Made by a program: the position numbers and the translations under genes. 35,347 nt of DNA from Bacteroidetes bacterium endosymbiont of Geopemphigus sp. (lineage in GTDB: Bacteria; Bacteroidota; Bacteroidia; Flavobacteriales; Blattabacteriaceae), in the NCBI RefSeq assembly GCF_002904345.1, contig NZ_PEIH01000004.1, positions 151,000 to 186,346 of the forward strand, given 5' to 3'. Shown piece by piece: positions 19,417 through 27,729 of this stretch (positions are counted from its first letter, which is position 1; each line of letters starts with the position of its first letter). The notes beneath the pieces are model-generated. The model had not been told where the DNA came from and made no database searches. It worked only from the letters and a program-made list of their open reading frames with translations.

Positions 19417-20952
19417 ATGGATCAATCCCAACTTCTGTCTTACAATAAAAAAGAAACTCGTGAGATTCCTTTTGAGCGCGGAAAGTTTCCTCCGCAAGCT
19501 CTTTCTATGGAAGAAGCTGTGTTAGGGGCCATGATGATCGATAAGAAAGGTCTCGATGAGGTCATAGATATTCTTACGCAAGAGGTATTTTATAAACCTG
19601 AACATCAAGAAATTTTTCGTGTCATTCAAAAGCTTTTTCATGATGCGCAGCCCATAGATCTTTATACAGTATCGTCGCAATTACGTAAAGATGGAAAAAT
19701 AGAAGCAGCAGGTGGCGATTATTACCTGGTGCGTCTTACGCAAAAAGTAGTTTCTTCAGCTCATATAGAATACCATAGTCGTATTGTCCAGCAAAAGTTT
19801 ATTCTTCGGCGTCTGATAGAGATCTCCTCAAGTATCATAGAAAAATCTTATGAGGAAACCACGGATGTTTTTGACCTTTTGGATAGTGCTGAATCAAGTC
19901 TTTTTGATATTGCGCATCACCACCTCAAAAAAGGCTCTGAAACAGCACAATCGTTGATTTCTCAAGCTATTGAGCGAATTAAGAGTGTTGAGCTAGCTAA
20001 GGGGCTTAGTGGGGTTTCCGCAGGTTTTAGGCAAATTGATTCTGTTACCTCCGGCTGGCAAAAATCTGATTTAATTATTTTGGCAGCCCGACCGGGTATG
20101 GGAAAAACGGCTTTTATGCTTTCCATGGCTCGAAATATCGTGGTAGATAGCAATATTCCCGTGGCTCTTTTTTCTTTAGAGATGTCATCCGTGCAGCTTA
20201 TTACTCGTTTGATTGCCGCTGAGACGGGTATCTCTTCTCAAAAGCTCCGAAAAGGACAATTATCGAGCGCTGAGTGGGAGCAGCTTTACACTAAAGTTAA
20301 AACACTTGAGGAAGCGCCTCTTTTTATAGATGACACACCGGCACTGTCTGTTTTTGATCTTCGTGCAAAATGTCGCCGGATGGTCTCTCAACAAGGGGTA
20401 GGTTTAATTTTGATCGATTATTTGCAGTTGATGACCATAGGTGCCGGAAATAAAACGGGCAATCGCGAGCAAGAAATCTCTATTATTTCCCGAAGCTTAA
20501 AATCTGTAGCTAAGGAACTCGATGTGCCGGTAATTGCCCTCTCGCAACTCTCTCGTGCGGTAGAAACTCGAGGAGGAAGCAAGCGTCCCTTGCTTTCAGA
20601 TCTTCGCGAGTCAGGCGCTATTGAACAAGATGCCGATATAGTTTCTTTTATATATCGTCCCGAATATTACGGATTCAGCACCTGGGATGCTGATGATGCC
20701 GCACCTTGTCATGGACAGGCAGAGATCATCATAGCTAAACATCGAAACGGTGGTCTGGATAACGTGCGCTTGCGGTTTATCAGCGAGCAGGCTAAATTTA
20801 TAGATATGGAAGAATATTCAATATCAGATACGCTGCAAGAATATCCTTTTCTCCAAGCTGATTCTAAACTCAATGACAATGATCTTCTTTCCTCAAAAGA
20901 TCCTTCTCAGACCTTTAACTCTGAAGAGGATCGGGACGGTCCATTGTTTTAA
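19417..20952 (+). CDS. dnaB: Replicative DNA helicase DnaB
   Basis: A 511-residue hexameric helicase that unwinds DNA at the replication fork. The N-terminal primase-binding domain begins PPQALSMEEAVLGAMMID. After the linker comes the RecA-like domain, with Walker A ARPGMGKT (Lys230), Walker B LILIDYLQL (Asp334), NREQEISIISRSLK, VIALSQLSRAVE and DLRESGAIEQDAD, ending in the DNA-loop region IIIAKHRNGG. The acidic tail after about 460 is variable in the family. The ATG at 19417 gives MDQSQLLSYNKK; the frame also allows ATG 19387, but a -7 box lies between the two, favouring 19417. No intein is present. It appears monocistronic, with decayed DNA downstream. Confidence 0.96.
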   Translation: MDQSQLLSYNKKETREIPFERGKFPPQALSMEEAVLGAMMIDKKGLDEVIDILTQEVFYKPEHQEIFRVIQKLFHDAQPIDLYTVSSQLRKDGKIEAAGGDYYLVRLTQKVVSSAHIEYHSRIVQQKFILRRLIEISSSIIEKSYEETTDVFDLLDSAESSLFDIAHHHLKKGSETAQSLISQAIERIKSVELAKGLSGVSAGFRQIDSVTSGWQKSDLIILAARPGMGKTAFMLSMARNIVVDSNIPVALFSLEMSSVQLITRLIAAETGISSQKLRKGQLSSAEWEQLYTKVKTLEEAPLFIDDTPALSVFDLRAKCRRMVSQQGVGLILIDYLQLMTIGAGNKTGNREQEISIISRSLKSVAKELDVPVIALSQLSRAVETRGGSKRPLLSDLRESGAIEQDADIVSFIYRPEYYGFSTWDADDAAPCHGQAEIIIAKHRNGGLDNVRLRFISEQAKFIDMEEYSISDTLQEYPFLQADSKLNDNDLLSSKDPSQTFNSEEDRDGPLF

Positions 20953-21263
20953 AGGATTTATTTATAATTCACCGGAGCTCATAATTCAAACTTACCGTTA
21001 CAGTTTTTAAGCGGAAAAAAACATTTCCGGTGGAAATAACAAAACTTTTATCCATGAAGGATAAATATCATGATGTGAGTTGATATTGAAAGTTAAGATA
21101 GAGTTTCTCTCATACTGTTAAAAATAAACTATAACTATAAAAACACCTATACATATTATTAATATATAGAATATTTATTGTTTAATTTATTTTTTATATA
21201 AATTTTATCGCTTATGGATTATATTTTTATTCTATATTCCATTTTTATTAAAAATAAATACCT
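20953..21263. other. AT-rich intergenic stretch after dnaB
   Basis: Nothing is recognised here. A short hairpin ATTTCC-GGT-GGAAAT lies near 21026-21040 but lacks a T-run, so it is not called as a terminator. Confidence 0.5.
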
Positions 21264-21720
21264 GTAAAAAAAACACTTCTACTTTGTTTTACTGCGTTCG
21301 TCTGTTTTTCCTGCAATGACAATAATAAGGATCTAAGTACTACTGCTTTCCCTAGCAATATTCCTTACAACAACAATGAAAGTACATCAGCTCGTTTGGC
21401 CACTATGAATACTAAGGATAAAGATGGTTATACCCCGCTGCATTGAGCTATTAATAAGGGTATCATAAAAGAGATAAAGTTTTTTATTGAAAACAAAGCT
21501 GACGTTAACACTAAAAATGATAAAGAGGAAACCCCGTTTCATGTCGCTATTAATTATAATAATCTAGAAGTTATTAAGCTTTTTATGAGATCAATAAGAG
21601 TTAATCTCAACGCTAGGAATGATAAGGGGCTCCAATTCATTTACTTGTCCAAAAAGAAAATGTATCAGCTTGTAGGTCAAAAAGCATCAAATTGATGTCT
21701 TTAATTTGCTCAGGAAGCGG
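21264..21720 (+). pseudogene. Ankyrin-repeat lipoprotein (pseudogene)
   Basis: The frame begins VKKTLLLCFTAFVCFSCND, a lipoprotein signal peptide whose start codon is destroyed: the bases before it read CTGTAAAA. A spacer leads to ankyrin repeats: KDKDGYTPLH, a TGA in place of the usual Trp or Leu codon, then IKEIKFFIENKADVNTKND, ETPFHVAINYNNLEVIKLF and NLNARNDKG. After a one-base frameshift it ends APIHLLVQKENVSA. The lipobox CFSCND is the same as that of the intact ankyrin lipoprotein at 31896-33623, so the two are paralogues or share a signal-sequence cassette. It was probably exported to the outer membrane. It is now broken at the start codon, by one nonsense codon and by one frameshift. 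Confidence 0.78.
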
Positions 21721-22078
21721 CTTTTTATATTTTCCATATAAGGGAGATGATCGGAATGCTAGTATTTATCTCTTTTGCATCGGCTATTGGAGCTCCATCT
21801 GGCAGCATCGCTGTAAAGCCATGTTCAGAGGGTGAGAAGATTCGCCGGATATGCATTACTTATAGCTAAAAGAACTTCTATTAACGATAAATCCCCTATA
21901 CGGATACACTGGTGGGCTACTGCTCCCAGTTCGTTTTTCTTTAATCAGCAGGTCATATAAAGCACTTTGCTGAGCGCCTCTTAAAACCGTAGCTTCTTCT
22001 GTAGTTTTTCCCGTTAAGTTGGGTTTTGTCCATGAACACATAAGAGCAGCAGATCAAGCAAGAACATAAAGAAAAATC
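21721..22078. other. Stretch with no identified gene
   Basis: On the minus strand 22041-21856 is open for 61 codons (MCSWTKPNLTGKTTEEATVL, then QQSALYDLLIKEKRTGS). It could be a remnant of an unknown gene but has no recognisable domain or start signal. Nothing else is seen. Confidence 0.3.
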
Positions 22079-22086
22079 TATATTTG
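22079..22086 (+). promoter_or_regulatory. Candidate -7 box of the LolC/E-like gene
   Basis: TATATTTG matches TAnnTTTG exactly and lies 21 bases before the preferred ATG at 22108. No TTTG box is seen at the expected upstream distance. Confidence 0.45.
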
Positions 22087-22107
22087 ATGGCTTTTATATG
22101 CATGCCG

Positions 22108-23340
22108 ATGAGTTTTGAATGGTTTTTTTCTAGAGCAACCGCAAGGTTTAAAAATACACAAAAGCAAGTTTCATCCATCATTGTCCTTATTTCTCAAATC
22201 TCTATACTATTGGGCATTGTCGTTACCTACCTGACTTTTTCCATAGGCCTAGGTACACGTCATGCTATTAAGGAGAAACTAGCGGCTTTTTCCGGACATG
22301 TTCTGATCACTGGGCTTGACAGCAATGATTCTTACGATAGTTCTCCTGTTTCTCTCCTACAGTCTTTTTATCCAATTCCCTCATGGAGAATACCCGTAGC
22401 TAACTTGAGCGAATTCGCTATGAAAGGCGGTATTATACGCACTGAAAAAGACACAGAAGGTGTTGTTTTCAAAGGGGTTTCGTCTAACTATGACTGGAGC
22501 CGTTTTAAAGATTTTATCGTTAAAGGACGAAAGCCCGATCTCAAGGTAACCTCGTTGAGTTACGAGGTATTGCTTTCAAAAAAAATGGCTGCTGTATTGG
22601 GATTAGACATAGGAGCTTCTTTTGTGGTCTATTTTTTTCGTGAGCCTCCGCAAGTTCCCGTTGCCAGGCGTTTCTTTATCAGCGGTCTGTATGATACGGG
22701 TATTAAAAATTTTGATCAGATGATGATCATTGGAGACCTTCGCCAGGTGCGCCGTATCAATCATTGGCAAGAGGATCACACAGGAGGCTTTGAGGTGTTT
22801 GTTAAAGACATCGACAAAATAGAGGCTCTGGAGAAGGAAATCAATGAGCATATCAGCTATGACTTAAAGGCGCAAGGGGTGTTAACTCGTTTTGAAAGTA
22901 TTCGCAACTGGATGGGAATTTTCGATATTAATATCCTTATAGTAACACTTATTATGAGCTTGGTTGTGATGATCAATATGATGGTGCTTTTACTCATTCT
23001 TATCCTCGAGCGCTCTTACACCGTAGGAGTACTTAAAACATTAGGGGCTTCTAATGGTTCCATACGGAAAATATTTATTTATTATGCCCTTCATATATTG
23101 GGACCTGCTCTTTTATGGGGCAATTTGATCGCTTTAGGTTTGTTGTTTTTACAGAAATATTTTGGTTTGATCCATCTGGATCCTGAAGCATATTACATAA
23201 GTTTTGTCCCTGTTTATCTTAATCCTGAATTAGTGGCAGGCATTAATTTGGCAGCTATACTTCTTTCTTTGCTTACCTTATGGTTATTTTCTGTATTGAT
23301 CAATACAATTTTACCCATTAAATCAGTAAAATTTCGTTAA
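22108..23340 (+). CDS. ABC transporter permease, LolC/LolE-like (FtsX fold)
   Basis: A 410-residue inner-membrane permease. One membrane helix near the N-terminus (SIIVLISQISILLGIVVTYL) is followed by a MacB/FtsX-type periplasmic domain of about 220 residues beginning IKEKLAAFSGHVLI. Three C-terminal helices follow: ILIVTLIMSLVVMINMMVLL, LHILGPALLWGNLIALGLLF and INLAAILLSLLTLWLFSVL. Between the first two lies ERSYTVGVLKTLGAS, the coupling-helix region. LolC/E proteins release lipoproteins from the inner membrane for transfer to the outer membrane. This is relevant here because the window encodes two lipoproteins, one of them with a surface-type signal. The ATPase LolD is not in the window. 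ATG 22108 gives MSFEWFFSRATARF, matching family starts; upstream ATGs are possible. Confidence 0.87.
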   Translation: MSFEWFFSRATARFKNTQKQVSSIIVLISQISILLGIVVTYLTFSIGLGTRHAIKEKLAAFSGHVLITGLDSNDSYDSSPVSLLQSFYPIPSWRIPVANLSEFAMKGGIIRTEKDTEGVVFKGVSSNYDWSRFKDFIVKGRKPDLKVTSLSYEVLLSKKMAAVLGLDIGASFVVYFFREPPQVPVARRFFISGLYDTGIKNFDQMMIIGDLRQVRRINHWQEDHTGGFEVFVKDIDKIEALEKEINEHISYDLKAQGVLTRFESIRNWMGIFDINILIVTLIMSLVVMINMMVLLLILILERSYTVGVLKTLGASNGSIRKIFIYYALHILGPALLWGNLIALGLLFLQKYFGLIHLDPEAYYISFVPVYLNPELVAGINLAAILLSLLTLWLFSVLINTILPIKSVKFR

Positions 23341-23371
23341 TTTTTTTTTAAAATTAGTCCTTTGGATTGTT

Positions 23372-23379
23372 TATTTTTG
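23372..23379 (+). promoter_or_regulatory. Candidate glmM -7 box
   Basis: TATTTTTG fits TAnnTTTG and lies 24 bases before the TTG start of glmM. There is no clear -33 box, and T-rich sequence nearby makes chance matches likely. Confidence 0.35.
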
Positions 23380-23403
23380 TTCTGGGAACGAAATTGTAAA
23401 ATC

Positions 23404-24807
23404 TTGACACTGATAAAGTCCATTTCTGGCATAAGAGGCACTATTGGAGGAAAGGCTGGTGAGAATCTGACTCCTTTAGATACCGTCAAATTTACTTGTG
23501 CTTATGGCAGCTGGCTCAAAAAAAACTTCCCTGATTGTAAACCCTTAGTTGTGCTGGGAAGAGATACACGAGTATCAGGTAAAATGATTAAAAATCTTGT
23601 GTCAGCTAGTTTACAGGCGTTGGCTATAGATGTGCTCAATCTTGACCTTTCCACCACACCTACAGTGGAGATGGCGGTTATTCTGGAAAAAGCTCAGGGA
23701 GGGATCATTATAACAGCCAGTCATAATCCTGCTCATTGGAACGCTTTAAAAATGCTTAACTCTGACGGAGAATTTATTTCCGAGAAAGTGGGAAAAGAAA
23801 TATTAGACATTGCAGAGCAAGAAGAATCCTTTTCGTTTGCAACGATAGAAGCGCTTGGCGGGCAAACCTTCATAAAAAACGGCTATATTGCGCGACATAT
23901 CGATGAGATTTTACAACTATCCTTAGTAGATGAAGCGGCTATAAAAAAGGCCCGTTTGAAAATTGTGGTAGATGCAGTAAACTCCACCGGAGGCCTTGCA
24001 GTTCCCGAACTCCTAGAACGCTTAGGTGTTGAAGTAGTAAAAATGTATTGTGAACTCAATGGTTTGTTTCCACATAATCCCGAACCTTTAAGGGAGCATC
24101 TTTCGGAGATCTGTCAAAAAGTGCCGGATTTGAAAGCGGATATGGGAATTGTGGTAGATCCTGACGTGGATCGTTTGGTTTTTGTCTGTGAAAACGGTGA
24201 ACTTTTTGGAGAAGAATACACATTGGTTGCTGTAGCCGATTATGTACTCTCGAAACGCTCTGGTAGTGTGGTATCCAGCTTGTCTTCATCAAGGGCTTTG
24301 AGAGATATTGCCTCTCGATGGAATGTCCCTTGTTATTATGCAGCCGTTGGAGAAGTAAATGTGGTAAAGTTCATGAAGGAAACCGATGCAGTTATAGGAG
24401 GAGAAGGCAACGGAGGGATAATTTATCCGGATTTGCATTACGGAAGAGATGCTTTGGTGGGAATCGCGTTATTTTTAACGCATTTAGCTTATTCACGTAA
24501 GAGTGTAAGTGCTTTAAGAAAGCAATATCCACCTTATTTTATGGCAAAAAAAAAAATAAAATACACTTCGCAAGTTGATCTATCAGCTGTTTTTGAAGCG
24601 CTCAGCGAAAAATATCAACGCTGGAAGCCTGATGCTACAGATGGTCTGAAAATAGATTTTACTGATGAATGGGTACATCTTAGAAAATCTAATACCGAAT
24701 CTATTATTCGCGTGTATGCTGAGGCGATATCTGATAAAAGAGCCGATGTTTTATCAGAACAATTTCTTGAAGAAATAAGGAATTTTATTTTGCATCAGCA
24801 ATGCTAA
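23404..24807 (+). CDS. glmM: Phosphoglucosamine mutase (TTG start)
   Basis: A 467-residue alpha-D-phosphohexomutase converting glucosamine 6-phosphate to glucosamine 1-phosphate, the route to UDP-GlcNAc for peptidoglycan and LPS. Sites: the phosphoserine loop ITASHNPAHWN with Ser106, the magnesium loop DPDVDR at 252-257, the sugar loop GGEGNGGI, and the phosphate-binding loop RKSNTESIIRVYAE starting at Arg427. All four domains are complete. The TTG at 23404 gives MTLIKSISGIRGT, the family start; a longer frame from TTG 23362 adds residues that do not fit. Bacteroidota enzymes of this type are often labelled phosphoglucosamine mutase, though a broader phosphomannomutase role cannot be excluded. 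Confidence 0.92.
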   Translation: MTLIKSISGIRGTIGGKAGENLTPLDTVKFTCAYGSWLKKNFPDCKPLVVLGRDTRVSGKMIKNLVSASLQALAIDVLNLDLSTTPTVEMAVILEKAQGGIIITASHNPAHWNALKMLNSDGEFISEKVGKEILDIAEQEESFSFATIEALGGQTFIKNGYIARHIDEILQLSLVDEAAIKKARLKIVVDAVNSTGGLAVPELLERLGVEVVKMYCELNGLFPHNPEPLREHLSEICQKVPDLKADMGIVVDPDVDRLVFVCENGELFGEEYTLVAVADYVLSKRSGSVVSSLSSSRALRDIASRWNVPCYYAAVGEVNVVKFMKETDAVIGGEGNGGIIYPDLHYGRDALVGIALFLTHLAYSRKSVSALRKQYPPYFMAKKKIKYTSQVDLSAVFEALSEKYQRWKPDATDGLKIDFTDEWVHLRKSNTESIIRVYAEAISDKRADVLSEQFLEEIRNFILHQQC

Positions 24808-24834
24808 ATCAACAACGTATCATACGTTAAAAGA

Positions 24835-26223
24835 ATGAGACAAGAAACTTTTGACAATAGTTTAGTTCGTCGTTTTGAAGAAATGATAGAACTTAATGAC
24901 GCTTTTTATTTCGATCCGGGCGAATGTGTGGAGATCATAACACACTATATAGATGTGCTCGATTTTGAATACGCACAAAAAGCGCTTTTGCATGCAAAAA
25001 TGCAACACCCTTATCATCTTGATATTCGTATAAAGGAGGCAGAGGTATTATTGATTTTTGATAAATTTTCCGAAGCTATTGAAATTATTGACCAGCTCAA
25101 CAATATAATTCCCTATCATAATGATTTGATCATCGTTCAGGCCAAATACTGGTCTTTTATGGGAGATTCCTTAAAGGCTATAGATTTTTATAAAAGAGCG
25201 CTTAAAGAAAGCGATGAGGAGAATTATATTTGTAATAATATCGGTAATGAATATCTTGGTATTCAGGATATTACAAAGGCTTTATATTATTTTAAAAAGG
25301 CCTTACATAAACACCTCTCTGATGAATATGCTTTCTATTCTTGCCTTCAGTGCTTTGAGGAATTGCGTTCTTTTGTAGAGTGCATTGATTTTTTAAAGCA
25401 ACATATCGATCGCAATCCCTATTCTCACATCGCTTGGTTTCAGTTGGGTCTAAAATATTTTAAGATTAAAGACTATAAAAGAGCTCTGGAAGCTTTTGAT
25501 TATGCATTGGTAATTAACGATACTTTTTTAAGCGCTTATACGTGTAAGGCTCGCTGTTTTGAGCAGCTCGATAATTTTACTTCTGCTATTAAAGTATATA
25601 AAGAGGGTTTGCATCTTGAAGACTCCCCGGCCCTGGCTTATTTCAATATAGGACTTTGTTATAATCGCCTTGAGCTTCCTATAGAAGCACTTGAAGCTTT
25701 TCAGCAGTCTATTCATGGCGATCCGCAACTCGACAAACCCTGGTTTGAATCTGCGCTTATTTATGAGCAGATGAGATATCATCAAAAAGCGCTCTATTAT
25801 ATTGATAGAGCTATCGAATTGAATAACGATAGTTTAGTTTATTGGAAGCGTGCTGCTTATCTGAACATTCGTCTGAGGAATTATAGAGAAGCTATAGTGG
25901 CGTATAGAAAAATGCTTACTCTTGAGCCTAAAAATTATCATTGCTGGATTAGTTCCATAGAACTCCTTATAGGTACGGGTCGATATATCGATGCTATGGA
26001 TTTGATTAAAAAAGCCCTTAAGAGATTTCAAAAAAGCGGAGAGCTAAATTATTATATGTCTTGCTGTTATTTTTTGATTCACCAGGAAGAAAAGGGGCTT
26101 ACAGAATTAGATAAAGCGGTAAGCGCAGCTCCAAGATTATGTAAAAAAGTTATGAATAAATATCCTGCTGTTTTAAAAAAATCCCTAGTGAGAAAACTCT
26201 TACTCAAGTATCATATTCTTTGA
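24835..26223 (+). CDS. Tetratricopeptide-repeat protein
   Basis: A 462-residue protein made almost wholly of about ten TPR units of 34 residues. Examples are ITKALYYFKKALHKHLSDE, YKRALEAFDYALVINDTFL, IEALEAFQQSIHGDPQLDKP, HQKALYYIDRAIELNNDSL and YREAIVAYRKMLTLEPKNY. There is no signal peptide, so it is likely cytoplasmic. TPR solenoids bind partner proteins, and no catalytic domain is present. A similar stand-alone TPR gene of about 465 residues is common in Flavobacteriia. It follows glmM by 27 bases and may be co-transcribed with it. The frame is intact. The partner is unknown. Confidence 0.85.
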   Translation: MRQETFDNSLVRRFEEMIELNDAFYFDPGECVEIITHYIDVLDFEYAQKALLHAKMQHPYHLDIRIKEAEVLLIFDKFSEAIEIIDQLNNIIPYHNDLIIVQAKYWSFMGDSLKAIDFYKRALKESDEENYICNNIGNEYLGIQDITKALYYFKKALHKHLSDEYAFYSCLQCFEELRSFVECIDFLKQHIDRNPYSHIAWFQLGLKYFKIKDYKRALEAFDYALVINDTFLSAYTCKARCFEQLDNFTSAIKVYKEGLHLEDSPALAYFNIGLCYNRLELPIEALEAFQQSIHGDPQLDKPWFESALIYEQMRYHQKALYYIDRAIELNNDSLVYWKRAAYLNIRLRNYREAIVAYRKMLTLEPKNYHCWISSIELLIGTGRYIDAMDLIKKALKRFQKSGELNYYMSCCYFLIHQEEKGLTELDKAVSAAPRLCKKVMNKYPAVLKKSLVRKLLLKYHIL

Positions 26224-26243
26224 ATCTGAATAAGAAAATCGAT

Positions 26244-26269
26244 AAATTTACTATAGAAATTTACTATAG
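26244..26269 (+). repeat. Tandem 13-base duplication in the rplS leader
   Basis: AAATTTACTATAG occurs twice with no gap (26244-26256 and 26257-26269), ending 21 bases before the rplS ATG. The copies are identical. It may alter promoter spacing or be a neutral slippage product. Confidence 0.9.
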
Positions 26270-26290
26270 CACGAAAAAAAAAACAATATC

Positions 26291-26662
26291 ATGCAAGCGC
26301 TTATAAAGTACGTACAAGAAAAATACATTTTTAAAAAAGAATGGCCAGATTTTAATTCTGGGGATACCATCACGGTTTATTCTGAAATTAAAGAGGGCGC
26401 TAAGACAAGGATACAATCCTTTAAAGGAGTGGTCATTCAGCGTAGAGGAGAAGGTTTTACAGAGACCTTTACTATAAGAAAAATGAGTGGAGATATAGGC
26501 GTTGAACGTGTTTTCGTAACGAGCCAGCCCAATATTCAGAATATTGAAGTAAATAAAAAAGGAAAGGTAAGACGTGCGAGGATTTACTATTTCTCTCAAC
26601 TTAGAGGAAAGAAAGCGCGTATTCAAGAAAAAAGATCACGAGCTCAAGAGAAAAAGACTTGA
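26291..26662 (+). CDS. rplS: 50S ribosomal protein L19
   Basis: A 123-residue L19, a large-subunit protein at the interface with the 30S subunit. It shows the family markers [51 protein letters not shown], then [20 protein letters not shown]. The C-terminus is extended by a Lys/Arg-rich tail common in Bacteroidota. The ATG at 26291 matches the family start. It lies 67 bases after the TPR gene, has a 13-base tandem repeat in its leader, and ends in a strong terminator. Confidence 0.97.
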   Translation: MQALIKYVQEKYIFKKEWPDFNSGDTITVYSEIKEGAKTRIQSFKGVVIQRRGEGFTETFTIRKMSGDIGVERVFVTSQPNIQNIEVNKKGKVRRARIYYFSQLRGKKARIQEKRSRAQEKKT

Positions 26663-26685
26663 CTTTTCTTTTTTAAAGAACTCTT

Positions 26686-26726
26686 AAATAAAAAAGCCCA
26701 ATATATTTTATTGGGCTTTTTTATTT
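26686..26726. terminator. Strong bidirectional terminator
   Basis: A perfect 18-bp stem (AAATAAAAAAGCCCAATA, and TATTGGGCTTTTTTATTT) around a 5-base loop, with a T-run on both strands. It lies between the convergent rplS and lipoprotein genes and can end both. Confidence 0.92.
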
Positions 26727-26780
26727 TTATAACAATAAAGAAAGATGAAAACCTTTCTTTATATATTTTAATTTGCTAGA

Positions 26781-27053
26781 TTATTTTTTTTCCTCCGCTT
26801 TGTGAGCGGATGCTCCATCTGCTTTTTCTTTTTTTTCTTTAGAATGGTCATCTGAAGTTTCTTCAACTTTGCCAGCTTCTACTGATTCTGGAGCCCCTGC
26901 AGCTGGAGTTTCAGGAGTAGCTATTTCATTTGAACTAGTTTCTTCCTGATTTTCAATAGCAGCTTCTTCTGTCTTTTCAGGACCTTTACAACTACTAGCG
27001 GACAATACAGTGGCCAACATTAAAGTGGCTAGTGTAATTTTTAGATTTTTCAT
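26781..27053 (-). CDS. Small acidic lipoprotein
   Basis: A 90-residue protein with a lipoprotein signal peptide (MKNLKITLATLMLATVLSA, lipobox SASSC) and a mature part of only about 70 residues. The mature part is rich in Glu, Lys, Ala, Ser and Thr (EKTEEAAIENQEETSSNE, then KKEKADGASAHKAEEKK). It looks disordered and has no domain. The residues after Cys are KGPEKTEE, without the acidic run expected of a surface-export signal. A GTG at 27056 directly before the ATG is an alternative start. Function is unknown. The low-complexity composition could mislead homology searches, but the signal peptide and terminator placement support a real gene. Confidence 0.7.
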   Translation of the reverse strand: MKNLKITLATLMLATVLSASSCKGPEKTEEAAIENQEETSSNEIATPETPAAGAPESVEAGKVEETSDDHSKEKKEKADGASAHKAEEKK

Positions 27054-27123
27054 CACCTCGTACTATTATGAATTATATTTGCTTTGCAAAGCTATTATAA
27101 AAATTCCGAACATGGAATATCCC

Positions 27124-27729
27124 TTAGCTATTTTCTATTATTTTCATATCGAGTTCTAGTTGATATTCTTCAAAATCAAGCATAGCGTTGATGAGTCGAA
27201 CGGTTTTGTAATTCTTCAGATCCTTTTCTCTGATTTCTCTCTCTCGTATCATTCCTAACTTGAGTAAATGTTCTCTTTGTACTCCTTTAAGCAAAGGTTG
27301 AGCAGGTGTATGCCATTCATTTCCATTAAAAAAAGCCAGATTGGCATAGGAAGTATCTGTAACAAAACCTTTTTTTACGATAATAATTTCTGTATGTTCA
27401 GTATCTTCTGGTTTAAGTTTTTCAAATGCGCTTCGGTCTGTTAATTTGTATCGGTATTCTATGTCATCTGAAGTCATAATCTTTAAATGTTTGATTATTT
27501 TCATTTCATAATGAACAAATTCTGTTTTTCGTAGATATTTATCATATAAAATTCTGCATTTTACGAGTCCTTTCCGATATATTTTCGGAATAGTAAGCTC
27601 TTCTTTAAGATAAAGCCTCTTTGTGGTTCCAAAAAGAGCTCTGCGCGTTTTATTGAGCCGCTTTTCATGCAGGTTTAGCAGGAAGTGTCGTCCGTCTCGG
27701 ATTTTAATACTTTCAAATAATAGGCACAT
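27124..27729 (-). CDS. pabC: Aminodeoxychorismate lyase-like class IV aminotransferase
   Basis: A 201-residue PLP-enzyme of the fold-type IV group, shorter than E. coli PabC (about 270). It matches a compact Bacteroidota form: CLLFESIKIRDGRHFLLNLH, RLNKTRRALFG, VKCRILYD with a candidate PLP lysine at Lys57, EIIIVKKGFVTDTSYANLAF, then TPAQPLLKGVQREHLLKLG and LINAMLDFE. The PabC reaction splits 4-amino-4-deoxychorismate into p-aminobenzoate and pyruvate. The start overlaps the pabB stop by 17 bases, which argues for coupled translation and the same pathway. The catalytic role is inferred from family and context. Confidence 0.82.
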   Translation of the reverse strand: MCLLFESIKIRDGRHFLLNLHEKRLNKTRRALFGTTKRLYLKEELTIPKIYRKGLVKCRILYDKYLRKTEFVHYEMKIIKHLKIMTSDDIEYRYKLTDRSAFEKLKPEDTEHTEIIIVKKGFVTDTSYANLAFFNGNEWHTPAQPLLKGVQREHLLKLGMIREREIREKDLKNYKTVRLINAMLDFEEYQLELDMKIIENS

